A DNA stretch of 64,000 nucleotides from Trypanosoma brucei gambiense DAL972 (GCF_000210295.1 NC_026744.1:1240001-1304000); one strand, 5' to 3'; shown: positions 29,341 through 38,753, counted from the first letter of the stretch. Numbers and translations: made by a program. The notes: generated from the sequence alone by a model not told the origin.

Positions 29341-31680
29341 TTATAATAAAAATGTTTCCTGGTGAAAGTCAACCCCAAGGGAATGGGCAACACTTCTTGC
29401 CAACTCCACGAGGCCGGGGGGACCGCAGACAAATAAGAGCACGGTTCTGGGATCTTTGCCGGCAATTACCTGCGGTATCCTGTCAGAAATATCCATCCGT
29501 TCATTCACCACACATGTATATTCTCCATCTTCCACATTACAACCACCAGTGAAAAATACCTGAACTCGGTCACTGGGAGCCTCCTCGATTGTAGACGAGG
29601 CCGAAACAGCGGACGAGTCGCCTCCCTGCCAAAGCTGCGACATTAACAACAAAAGTTCCCTGTCACGCACGCTCCACAGAAGCATGGGAGTTGGACTCCT
29701 CAACCCCAGAGCCATGCGATCGCAGATATGACTATATACGGACGCGCACGGAGTTATACCGATGCCTCCTGCGACAAACAAAATGTTTTGATGTTCGTTG
29801 ATATCTAGTGCACGGCCACATGGGCCTTCAACATTCAGTTTAAACTTCAATCCGCGTCTACACACCAGCTTACCCAGCTTTTCTGTCCACGTGCCCTCGC
29901 CCATTGATTTGATATAGAGTAAATAATAGCCTTCGTGTTCACACATGATACTGAAGGGATGCCACTGTAGCAGCGATATGTCGGGAACGTTTACAAACAC
30001 AAACTGCCCAGGTAATGCCCCCAGCGACCCATGTCGGAAACGAATCTCCACAAAGGAGCCGGACGCAGCAGCCGACACGAGGTCCACTGTCGATCCACGG
30101 CGATATATCCTCAGAAGCCAGTCTAGGAACCAAATAGTCAACCCGGGGAGGAAGTATTCCCATGCTGAGGCCGCATGCCACAACACAACCGGTACCAACA
30201 TGTAAAACGTGACGATGTGTGTGTAGTAGAAGAGTTCGTAGAAGCGGCGACGAAGGGGCTCCAATGCAAAAATGATCGTCGAAACAAGGGAAAAAAGTGT
30301 CGTAAGGGTGATAAGTGGAATTGTGTAGTCATCTCTGTTACCAGGAGGATCAACTGCTGGAATGGAAAAAATCCCTTGTGGAAAGGCACCCAGTTCAAAG
30401 CACCGAACGTACCAACCTATTGCGTGACCAACGATACCAAGGAACACTCCGTATCCAAGGAGCCTATGAACCCAAATGGACGACTCCCATGAGGTCCCCA
30501 AAATTGAGTGAAGCACAGAATAACGACTCACGGGAAATATGGAAAGCGAGAGAAAAGCTACGGCCAACTGACCCATTGAACGATACCATCGCTCGGATGA
30601 TACCGTGTCATTAGAGACGTCAGTGTACCTCTGCTTAAAGTTATGACCCTGGATCCAGTACAAAAAAAATAGCACAATCATTGAAAAAGTGAGAAAAAGA
30701 AAACCCACCTCGCCGTACGTGTAATCACGCAACACTGGGCATCTCCGCTTGAGAAACCTCCGCCCGTAGCGGAAAGAACGAATTAACGCAGTGGTAAGTA
30801 GTATAACGAACAAGTAACCGTAGAATATCAGATTACTTGGGTACACCTTCAGCACTACCTCGTCATTCATTACCAAATTTCTCGTGCGTATCCACGACCA
30901 CGGCAGATCCGGACAAGTGTATGTATGAGGCTCAGTTCGGCACAGGGTGTAGTTGTGCGAGCTGAGCATCCTGGCATTTCTTGCTATGCGCACAGGCAAA
31001 AACGATTCTAAGGAGTTCGGCATATAAAGTGATACAACGGCCCAAAACGATACGAACGCGACGGCGAACAGGAACCTCAAAAGTGGTGCAAATCGATCTG
31101 AGACAAATCGACGGCCTTTGTGGCCTGTCCAAAAGGGGTCAACGCCGAATACACGGCGTGCGGCTTGAAAGAGGATTACAACTCCAATCGGAACGAAGGA
31201 CAAAAACGCTGCCAAACCAAGACCCGAACGGAATGCAACGCCGGCTTCGGGCCGGCCACCTCGGTTCGTCGAGGCAGTGCTCCCGGTGCAAAAAACGGCA
31301 AGGCACTGCATGGTCTCGCTTCCCCACACAGCTCCTAGACCCCCTAACACGACAAACACCAAACCTAGCATCCCCATTAAAATAAGACCCAAAATGCCAC
31401 CATGTATGCAAGCGAGAGTGCTAGTCCCGACGTACAGTAGAGAAACTCCCAGTGTAGAAAACACGCCGAAGGAAAAGAGACCAATAAAGTTCAGTGCATC
31501 GTAGCCCGCCCAATTACTTGGATGCGGGCCCACGTTGTTGAACATTTCAGCCTTAAACCATAACAGAAGGCCTAGCACCGCTGTGCACACACTGATAGCA
31601 CCCACAAAAAGGAGTTTTCGCGCAGCAACAAGAGTACTGACATCATAGCCCGTTCTCGTTATGTGTGGGATTAAATCCAT
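29341..31680 (-). CDS. Ferric reductase / NADPH oxidase-like transmembrane flavocytochrome
   Basis: The product is 779 residues and starts at ATG. The N-terminal half has many membrane segments. Two of them carry the paired histidines expected for two b-type haems: HRLLGYGVFLGIVGHA near residues 405-422 and THIVTFYMLVPVVLWHA near 487-503. The C-terminal half is an FAD/NAD(P)H dehydrogenase domain with HPFSIMC (FAD binding, near 572), VEGPCGRAL, GGIGITP (near 637) and CGPPGLVE (near 753). The family moves electrons from cytosolic NADPH across a membrane to ferric chelates or oxygen. In trypanosomes a role in iron uptake is the more likely one, but oxidase activity cannot be excluded from sequence. 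It is the first clear gene of the minus-strand transcription unit. Confidence 0.85.
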   Translation of the reverse strand: MDLIPHITRTGYDVSTLVAARKLLFVGAISVCTAVLGLLLWFKAEMFNNVGPHPSNWAGYDALNFIGLFSFGVFSTLGVSLLYVGTSTLACIHGGILGLILMGMLGLVFVVLGGLGAVWGSETMQCLAVFCTGSTASTNRGGRPEAGVAFRSGLGLAAFLSFVPIGVVILFQAARRVFGVDPFWTGHKGRRFVSDRFAPLLRFLFAVAFVSFWAVVSLYMPNSLESFLPVRIARNARMLSSHNYTLCRTEPHTYTCPDLPWSWIRTRNLVMNDEVVLKVYPSNLIFYGYLFVILLTTALIRSFRYGRRFLKRRCPVLRDYTYGEVGFLFLTFSMIVLFFLYWIQGHNFKQRYTDVSNDTVSSERWYRSMGQLAVAFLSLSIFPVSRYSVLHSILGTSWESSIWVHRLLGYGVFLGIVGHAIGWYVRCFELGAFPQGIFSIPAVDPPGNRDDYTIPLITLTTLFSLVSTIIFALEPLRRRFYELFYYTHIVTFYMLVPVVLWHAASAWEYFLPGLTIWFLDWLLRIYRRGSTVDLVSAAASGSFVEIRFRHGSLGALPGQFVFVNVPDISLLQWHPFSIMCEHEGYYLLYIKSMGEGTWTEKLGKLVCRRGLKFKLNVEGPCGRALDINEHQNILFVAGGIGITPCASVYSHICDRMALGLRSPTPMLLWSVRDRELLLLMSQLWQGGDSSAVSASSTIEEAPSDRVQVFFTGGCNVEDGEYTCVVNERMDISDRIPQVIAGKDPRTVLLFVCGPPGLVELARSVAHSLGVDFHQETFLL

Positions 31681-31990
31681 AGAACAGAAATTACTCTCAA
31701 CGGTTTTGTTTCTCTATATCACTGCGTTGCAGAATATGGGGAAGTAAATGGCAGCCCTCGGGGAAGGTGGATGGCAAAAATGGTGTCAGTACAGCAGGGG
31801 GGAAGTTCAGCTTAATCTTTTTAAAAGGTAGTAATAAGAAACCACAGACCCACAAACTGGATGCTCAACCACGTTTAAAGTTACCGTTTAAGACGCGCAA
31901 ATAAAAGTTGTCTCTCCGTTATGAGAATGCTTCACTCCTATTACCCACTTTCGACGCTTTTCTCACTCCGATACTTCGAAACAGACACTA

Positions 31991-32400
31991 CTAATGGTCT
32001 CGTCCCAGCTGAAACATAATATCTCCATCTGCACCCAATGCCCAGTCCATTGAAAACCAGCTCAAAATTGTTACTTCTCGCTCCCCAATCTTTAACACAA
32101 CTTGCTTAGCGGCAGATGTCATGACCCTATGTGTGAAGGAGATATCGTCTCCTACATGAATCAGTGCATTTTGCTCAACGTAAACACACCCTGCGTTTGA
32201 CCGAGTTGAAACCGGTAGCTGATTCCCCACAAACAACTGAACCTTGCAAGTCCAACTCCCTTCCTTTCGGTACCTTCATGCCCCTTGAGAGACCTTCTAC
32301 GTTTCAGTGATTCATATCCGGTGTTGTGTTTCTGCTTCTCGTCAAAAACTGTAATATGGAAGGAGGTTGCCAAGCTAATGTCGGTCAAACGCTCGAAGGC
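31991..32400 (-). pseudogene. Possible coding remnant split over two frames
   Basis: Two minus-strand open frames overlap and could form one eroded gene. The upstream frame (about 32400-32161) reads FERLTDISLATSFHITVFDE and on to KGHEGTERK. The downstream frame (about 32262-31991) reads EGSWTCKVQLFVGNQLP and on to GADGDIMFQLGRDH, then a stop. Neither has a well-placed ATG at its start, and a single-base shift near 32260 would join them. The amino-acid content looks protein-like (mixed hydrophobic and charged residues), unlike the surrounding low-complexity UTR. I do not recognise the family. It would lie upstream of the ferric reductase-like gene. This could be chance. Confidence 0.25.
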
Positions 32401-33637
32401 AGTTTATCACATTACGAAAGTACTGCTATAACACAGCTATACAACAAGGGAAAGTTTTTAAAAAATAAATACACCGTTACAGCGCAGTTACCTTCTTCCA
32501 TCCCCCTAACAACCCCACAGGTAAGAAAAAAATGTGCAGCGTCATAATGGACCCCAACATCTGGCAGTTATATGGTGTTTCCATTCTCCTCTGAAATTAC
32601 AAATTGGCTGACGTTTCCATGTGTGTAACGATCATACTGCGAACAAAGCAAAGAGACCAGGTAATTTTGCGAAGCACTCCTTAAATATACCAAAATATCC
32701 GTCAAAATACTGACCACCTTGATAGAAAGCCTTTTCCCGCAAGAAGATAAAAATACCTCCGAAAAAATCCGGTTAAAACATACAGCGGTAAAGGTTACGA
32801 CATCGTAAAACAGATCACAAACATGCATATATAAAGTTGAAAATACATACAGTACATGCACAGTCTTTGAATCAAAAATTAAAAATAAAAGCAACCAAAG
32901 TAAAGGCATATTTTAAAAATCAAAAGAAAAAGCTGCAACTAAAAATGAAATAAAATTAAGGGGTTGCACGATTTCCAACACATATACCGGCGAATGACAG
33001 ACAGTACTAACTCTTTATTCCTTTTGGCACTGCGAAGTGACAAAAACTGTGGAAATACAACTCCCTTTTCCCAAAGTGAATAATTGCCCACAACATCTTC
33101 GTTTCGCAATTGTGGTTTATCACTGAACTCGTATGGCTCCCATGTTCCCCTCTTCACCCTCCTGACTTCCACAGCTTCCCTCACAATTATTTAATATTAT
33201 GAACACAAAGCACACGTAAGTCAAAACGTGTCAAATACAGACAAGTTACGGGGAAGACGGGACCACCAATCCTTCAAATATGAGACAAAACCTCTACAGC
33301 TCACTGTTCAGCGTGCTGCGTAGACAGCTGAGACCACATTAGCGACAAGAGGTCAAAAAAAAATGCACAAAGTCCCCGCCCCAATTATGGTAATCCCGTC
33401 TACAAAGATCATCTTGTACAATTCGTGTACAACACACCTCGGATGGAGTTAGATCTACTATACCACACAATCATAAAGATGGAAGACGGATATCAAGAGA
33501 GGCACCGTTGCTCTGCCATCACAGAGCACGAGCAGCAGAAAGCAGGGCCGATGCGTAACCCCCTTGATCGCATCTGCGCAGGCGAATCGATCGATTTAGT
33601 GAAAAAACAGTCTTAAAAAAATATCATACACCTCATA

Positions 33638-33949
33638 TTACCGTGTAAATTCCATTGCAACAAAGCAAAAACTTAGTAATAACGGGAAGTTGACGTTACG
33701 ATCAACTGTACCGACGGCCGTGCCACAAACAAATACCAGAAAGATATAACCATTAACGCGCCATAAACCGCAGCCCACTGTGATCACCAAGTCAGCAACT
33801 GGCCAAAAAGACAATATTAGTTTTTGAAGAGCTAGTAAAGACATCATACGTATAACGTCAACGGCACAAAGTGGTTGTACTCCACGCATCGGGAAATTCA
33901 AAAGAAGGTAAATTGAGTTCCCTTCATGCAGAGGTAGTGTCTCCTCCAT
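33638..33949 (-). CDS. Candidate small membrane protein, 103 aa (uncertain)
   Basis: An ATG-started minus-strand ORF of 103 residues begins MEETLPLHEGNSIYLLLNFP. It carries two or three hydrophobic stretches (MMSLLALQKLILSFWPVADL; VNGYIFLVFVCG; FPLLLSFCFVAMEF) separated by short charged turns. It lies in the strand-switch region in the right orientation to be the first gene of the leftward unit. There is no recognised family, and T-rich DNA readily yields hydrophobic ORFs, so it may be spurious. Confidence 0.25.
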   Translation of the reverse strand: MEETLPLHEGNSIYLLLNFPMRGVQPLCAVDVIRMMSLLALQKLILSFWPVADLVITVGCGLWRVNGYIFLVFVCGTAVGTVDRNVNFPLLLSFCFVAMEFTR

Positions 33950-34029
33950 TGGCACCACCTGAGACTGACCTGGTAAACAGGGATGCCGCAAAGCCTGTTT
34001 GGTCACTCCTTATTTGTACTGTTAACCCT

Positions 34030-36240
34030 CTGAAGTGCCACAAAGAAACGACAGCAGAGGAAACAGATCCTGTGCGCACCACAGCCCTGTTACAGGGATG
34101 TGTCATTCAGAACGCATGCACATACACGCAGGTGTGACCGCACCGCTCACGCCCAGTTCCCCCTCAGCCACCACCGCCACGTCCTGCACGAGTAATGAAT
34201 TCGCTAGAACACATTCCCGCATCAAGAGAACCGAACGGCAAAAACAAAGAATTGATAAGAAACGGACCCACGCGCACTGTCGGACACTTAGATCCAATAA
34301 AAGTGATCCCTGCACCTGCCTCGCCGCCGGGCGATCACGCCCTCCTTTCCCCTCGATCGGGCGGCTCCGAGTACGCACCAAACACATTCACGGGTGTCTG
34401 GGACACCACACCCTTCATCACTGCCATCAAGCACTCACATACTGAACGCCGTTGCGATCTACGGTATCTTTCTTGCTCTCCTTCGTGAAAGATGCCACAC
34501 GCGACAGCGACCACAACAAACGGATCAGAGAGGCAAGACGGGGGCGACGCGAGAGCAAGGAGGCAGGAACCCAGCCACTGGACGCCGGCGGCAAGGCCTA
34601 CAAGGCACGTGAGCCCTTCACGAACCATTTCCACCGCCCCCTGTGAAGGCCCCAGCCACCCGACAAAGTCGCACTGCCCTTGCGGCCTGCATCGCCGGGG
34701 GAAATAGGAGAGCCGATAATACCTCTAGTGGAGGGAAGTTTTGATGAAGCTGAGCACCTCCAACTTTCAACTACAAATAGGTTCCGGAGTCCCTGCGCAC
34801 CGCAGACCGCAACGACAGAATACCTCAGAAACGAATCGCCCTCACAATACTCAGTGGATAAAAGCAACACCGCCTCTTCCAATAGATGAATATCAACCCA
34901 CAAGGCAGCGTGATTTCCCGATACGCCGGCCGTCCCACCGCGGTGCCAACGGAAAATACTTCACAGATAAGGGAAGCCAACATCTAGCACACCACTCGAG
35001 TCATCAACTCGGGGCTCGGACTTACGACACATCGACCAGAGCACACGCGCACAGCACTAACAGAGAATTTCGGGTAACGTATAGCCTCTAAGCACGCGCC
35101 ATTCCCGACGCAATCGCATTATCACATACCCGCGTTGATGGAATCGTCCTGTTCCTCAACAGGGACGTCGAAAAGAACCAAGTTCTCATTTTCTGTGGAA
35201 CAAATTAGGACGTGAGAGGACTCCTAGACGAGAAAGGTCGACCTTTACTGATGTGCCTCGCAAAAAGGTGTCTTCCTCCAGCCAACGCCCGATGCGATCC
35301 CAGCATCCCGACGGAAGTGGGGACGCTTAGTTTTTCTTGAGGGTGGGCGCTTTTCCGTGACGCCACGGTGTACCGTCGGCCGTTGATGCGGTGGCGCGCT
35401 AGTTTTGTAGATCATGGCTGCCGAGCGTCGTTATTCACCAACACGACATTCGAAGTAGTAAAACCCCTCAGCCTTCCCGTCCCGCCTTTTGCAACAGAGT
35501 ACCGGTTTTCTGAGGTTCCTCCCCAGCGCGCGTTGATCGTCGAAGTCGACGAGGGTTTCGGGGGGAGAGCGCGCGACTAGAAATTTAAAGTGATGAGTGG
35601 GCGGCCTAGCCGGACCGCGCTGGAATAAGGTGACAACCATTCGGTGGGTGTGAGCCCTTGGAGCTGCGCGTTCGCTGTCGCGGCCTGCCGGTGAGCCGGG
35701 CTGCCCGGTCTACTGTCGAGGGAATAGGCACTTTTATGCCGTGCTCGTTAGGTGTTTCTGTCCGCGTTTCCTCCCTGACCGTAAGGCTCTCACGTTCCAG
35801 CTTGGCGAGGTACCGCGTTCGTGGGAACGTGAGACTTTGGATTCCCGGTTTTGCAGCTTGGTGGTGAAGCGGGCCTTCTTTCCTTGACGGTGCCGTCTGC
35901 CTCCTGTGACAGAAGCGAGTGCCGTCGCGTCGGTGGTCCCCAATCTAGAAGGCTCCAGGCAACCCCACTCTCCCTGTGCCTACCGTATCAGTGACAAATT
36001 TGTGGGAGGGGGGGGGTCTCTTTCATGCGTTGCTGGACTTGCGCAAAGGACTTGTGCCGGCGCTGCAGACATTTCCTCTTTTACCTTTTGATTTCCCAGC
36101 TCATCGAACTGAGTGCGTCCATGTGCGTTGTGGGTGTGACCGTTGTAGTCGAACGTTTCTGATGTAACCCAGGAAATACATTAGACGACAGAGCTCACCA
36201 GACCGCGTCAGCGCTCCTCCGCGCTTTGGTGACAACGTGA
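34030..36240. other. GC-rich island in strand-switch region (possible degenerate element)
   Basis: This stretch is visibly richer in G+C than the AT-rich DNA on either side, and its composition is closer to that of coding DNA. Frames are repeatedly broken by stops. One plus-strand frame (34452-34889) stays open apart from one stop at about 34644-34646. Degenerate retroposons of the ingi clade (DIREs) are known near trypanosome strand-switch regions and would look like this, but I could not identify a reverse transcriptase or endonuclease motif. It may equally be unrelated promoter-region DNA. Confidence 0.3.
36003..36017 (+). promoter_or_regulatory. G-run in GT-rich tract
   Basis: An interrupted G-run (GGGAGG followed by eight or more G) lies in the GT-rich half of the strand-switch region, about 0.7 kb to the right of the skew switch. 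G/GT-rich sequence is a feature of T. brucei polymerase II start regions. Any promoter role is inferred only from position. Confidence 0.3.
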
Positions 36241-36902
36241 ATGTGGGGGCGGTGCTGTTATTTGGTCGCTCGTGTATAACAGCGTTTTCTTACCAAATGC
36301 ATAATCGGTCAAAAAGTATGGAAGCGGGACCAGGATGTCAAGAACATGTGCAATGTGGCAATCGGACTTTGTGGTTTGGCTTTGTTGCTACGAAATAATT
36401 AGCACTAAAATCTTTCCGTGGTTACGACGAATCTTTTCTTGATTGTGGTGTGTTTGATTGCAAACACGGAGGTGCAGACGTTCGAGCACCCAGTTGTTTG
36501 GCTATATTAAATAGGTTTGGCGGGCAGTTCGTCTGTCTCCACCCATGCTCACACCTGGTCATTAAGAAAGGAAGCTGCTTTTTCTAGGGGAAACATGGAC
36601 AGAGCTACCGATAAAGCTAACTGAGTCAACTTTTTCTTTTTCTTTTTTGAGAAAAAGTCACAGGGATCCCTATCCATATCTTTACTACCATGAAATTTAT
36701 GGAAACCTTTCGTTGTGGTATGATTTACCGTAACTATCAGGAATGAAAACCGGTTGGTGGGTAAAGTGATTACCGTCTATATCACCAAAAGTGTCTATTG
36801 CCCGTAGTATGTTGATACTATAGGTAAATTTCTGTTGTTCGTTTCTTGGGCGTATTTACGAGGTGTGGTGGTTAAGTTGAAGTCTTTTTTAAATTTCGAG
36901 AG

Positions 36903-36923
36903 TCCTTTTTTTTAAAAAAAGGA
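36903..36923. other. T(8)A(7) dyad palindrome
   Basis: TCC, eight T, seven A, GGA forms a near-perfect inverted repeat with no loop. A similar T(8)A(7) block lies just before the ALBA gene at 38334 (about 38265-38280), inside its presumed splice region, so it may simply be a pyrimidine tract meeting an A-run. Confidence 0.5.
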
Positions 36924-37307
36924 GGCCCTCTCAGATGAGAAGGGAAGAATTGGTAATGACATTAGGTATGTACGAATCAGAATGTAACAGTGTCATTGCC
37001 TTCGTCATTGTTGCACACTCGATCAATTTAATTTAAAGACGTAGGTGCCACAAGTCCTAATCAGAGGTGTGTGGTAAAGGAAAAAGCAACAACATGTTAA
37101 GCATTGAAGAGACTAAGAAATTCGGTCCTTTTTTTTGTTATGTCTTGCGGGGTTTCCGTGAACCTTATCATCGGAGGTATCTCTAGTACCAACTGTTTGT
37201 CTTGCTTGATGAGCTAATTATTTTTTAAAATGAAATGATGAATCTTTTCGTGATTGTCGTTATTGATTGGTCGCTAAGTGCTTCCTTCTATTTAGAGAAT
37301 TTTGCAA

Positions 37308-37320
37308 CGTAACCCTAACC
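37308..37320 (-). repeat. Telomere-like 13-mer
   Basis: On the minus strand this reads GGTTAGGGTTACG, containing one telomeric TTAGGG unit. The same 13-mer occurs at 25897-25909 on the plus strand, and its last 11 bases recur in the ASCC3-type gene (18786-18796). Too short to call an interstitial telomere. Confidence 0.4.
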
Positions 37321-37346
37321 TATCTTCGCCACTGTCTACTTTTTTA

Positions 37347-37348
37347 AG
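37347..37348 (+). promoter_or_regulatory. Predicted spliced-leader acceptor (AG)
   Basis: CTATCTTCGCCACTGTCTAC, then TTTTTTAAG, ends in AG at 37347-37348, 64 nt before the ATG at 37413. It is the first acceptor of the rightward transcription unit. Confidence 0.5.
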
Positions 37349-37412
37349 GTTTGTTAATTCTTAAGTATTTCGCACGGTATAATCACCGAAAAAATTTATA
37401 CCACGACCAAAG

Positions 37413-37766
37413 ATGTCAGATAAGAGTGGTGACGACAGTCGCTCTTCTCAGGTTCGTGTTAGTGTTAAGCGCCGTAATTTCTCCTACGTGGATTCCATCA
37501 AGGTCCGCCTCAGCGGGGGAAAACCGGAAGTTACCATATCTGCATTGGGTAAAGCCATATCAGATGCAGTTGCTGTCGCCGAAATACTAAAAAACCAAGG
37601 GCTTATCGATGTTAAAAAAATCACAACCTCTCGGGGCGCCGCTGAATCTGATGGCGACGCGGTGAACGACAAGATCGAAATACTGATTACAAAGTCTAAG
37701 GACTTTGACACAATATATGCCGAACAACAGAAAAGGAAGTTGGAAAACGCTGATAAAAAGGAGTAG
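37413..37766 (+). CDS. ALBA2: Alba-domain RNA-binding protein
   Basis: The product is 117 residues and starts at ATG. Residues about 13-100 are a single Alba fold: VRVSVKRRNFSYVDSIKVRL, the helix LGKAISDAVAVAEILKNQG, then VKKITTSRG and KIEILITKS. The C-terminus is a short charged tail. Trypanosome Alba proteins bind mRNA, associate with the translation machinery and stress granules, and influence stage differentiation; archaeal relatives bind DNA. It is followed within 0.6 kb by a second Alba gene that shares VKKITTSR, so the pair arose by tandem duplication. It is the first clear gene of the rightward unit. Numbering as ALBA2 comes from my memory of the T. brucei gene order and could be swapped with the neighbour. 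Confidence 0.9.
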   Translation: MSDKSGDDSRSSQVRVSVKRRNFSYVDSIKVRLSGGKPEVTISALGKAISDAVAVAEILKNQGLIDVKKITTSRGAAESDGDAVNDKIEILITKSKDFDTIYAEQQKRKLENADKKE

Positions 37767-38333
37767 CGGTGATTTAACAAAAAGAGAGAATGAACGGTAA
37801 ATCCGAACTTACGTGTGCTTAGGGAGGGGGGGGGGAGAAATAGGCTGCTGAAGGGCATGTGTGGTATACATATACATCATATGTCCCGGTGTAAAGGGGA
37901 GATAACTGGTGAAACGGAGGGTTAAGAAACAGTTCGAGAATCACACTCAGCTATGTTTTTTTTTTAAGGTGGGATCTCTCTTTTTCGTCTTCGATACAAT
38001 TATTGATATCGCCGTGTTTTACGGTAGCATCCAGGAAAAGAAAAGTAGAATAGGCCAGTTTATTTTTGACATAGCCTGATTTTTGAAATATTGAAAGGAA
38101 ACATTCACTGCTGTATCTATTTGTTTACTTTTTACCATATGTATCTACCCTTCACTTCTTTTCATAATTGGTAACATAACAATCAAAATTAAAAAATATA
38201 TTGGGATAAGAACAGCGAAAATACCACACAAACACCAAACACACATACAAAAGTATATCTGCTACTTTTTTTTAAAAAAACTTCGAAAGGGCTTTGGAAC
38301 AACTCAAGAAGACAAACGAGGAACTCGCTGCAT
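37767..38333. other. Intergenic region between the two Alba genes
   Basis: This holds the 3' UTR of the first Alba gene and the 5' leader of the second. It is A/T-rich with a G-run at 37825-37835. Predicted acceptor AG for the second gene: 38288-38289, after ATCTGCTACTTTTTTTT. No other feature seen. Confidence 0.55.
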
Positions 38334-38711
38334 ATGACGACAGGTAAGAGCGACCGCCCCAGGAACTCCGTCCGGGTTGGCTATCGCGGTACTAAATTCC
38401 TATTTGTTGATATAACCAAGCACCTTTTGCACGATGGCGAGAAGGAAGTATATGTTTCTGCTCTCGGTGGCGCCATCAACGAAGCTGTGTCCGTTGTGGA
38501 GATGCTGAAGGATCAGCAAATGGTGGTTGTAAAAAAAATCACCACCTCGCGACAGGTCAGTGAGGAACCGGACGACGGCCCCGTCGACAAAATCGAAATC
38601 GTTGTTACGAAAGCAGATGGTTTCGACGCGAAATATGAAGAGCAACAAAAGGCTCGCGAAGCTAAGAGGCTCGAAAAGGAGAAAAATGAGAAGGAGAAGG
38701 CTACAGCGTAA
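38334..38711 (+). CDS. ALBA1: Alba-domain RNA-binding protein
   Basis: The product is 125 residues and starts at ATG, 44 nt after the predicted acceptor. The Alba domain (about 11-100) includes VRVGYRGTKFLFVDITKHL, LGGAINEAVSVVEMLKDQQM, VKKITTSRQ and KIEIVVTKA. The tail is Lys/Glu-rich (REAKRLEKEKNEKEKATA), longer and more charged than in the upstream paralogue. Small Alba proteins work as homo- or heterodimers, so the two products probably pair; this is inference from the family. Role as for the neighbouring Alba gene: mRNA binding and translational control. The name ALBA1 comes from remembered gene order. Confidence 0.9.
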   Translation: MTTGKSDRPRNSVRVGYRGTKFLFVDITKHLLHDGEKEVYVSALGGAINEAVSVVEMLKDQQMVVVKKITTSRQVSEEPDDGPVDKIEIVVTKADGFDAKYEEQQKAREAKRLEKEKNEKEKATA

Positions 38712-38733
38712 TGAAGAGCGAAACCGAAATGAA

Positions 38734-38753
38734 GAGAGAGAGAGAGAGAGAGA
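38734..38753 (+). repeat. (GA)n microsatellite
   Basis: About ten GA units lie 20-40 nt after the stop codon of the second Alba gene, in its 3' UTR. Confidence 0.8.

Larger units (their letters stand above)
31681..37412. other. Divergent strand-switch region (putative bidirectional Pol II start)
   Basis: All genes to the left run leftwards and all to the right run rightwards, so transcription must start in this 5.7-kb stretch in both directions. It has no convincing intact gene. The part from about 34.0 to 36.2 kb is GC-rich between AT-rich flanks. The plus strand is A+C-rich on its left side (38 of 60 bases in 34981-35040) and G+T-rich on its right side (40 of 60 in 35641-35700), with the switch near 35.3 kb. 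GT-rich sequence downstream of the start point in each direction is a known feature of T. brucei polymerase II start regions. Chromatin marks cannot be seen from sequence. Confidence 0.75.

Noticed and set aside
34452..34889. Calling the GC-rich island an ingi/DIRE retroposon outright
   Set aside because: No endonuclease, reverse transcriptase or RNase H motif could be recognised by eye, so it is listed only as a hypothesis.
31681..37412. tRNA or snRNA genes in the strand-switch region
   Set aside because: I looked for B-box-like GGTTCGANTCC on both strands and found no convincing match. A tRNAscan/Infernal run would be decisive.
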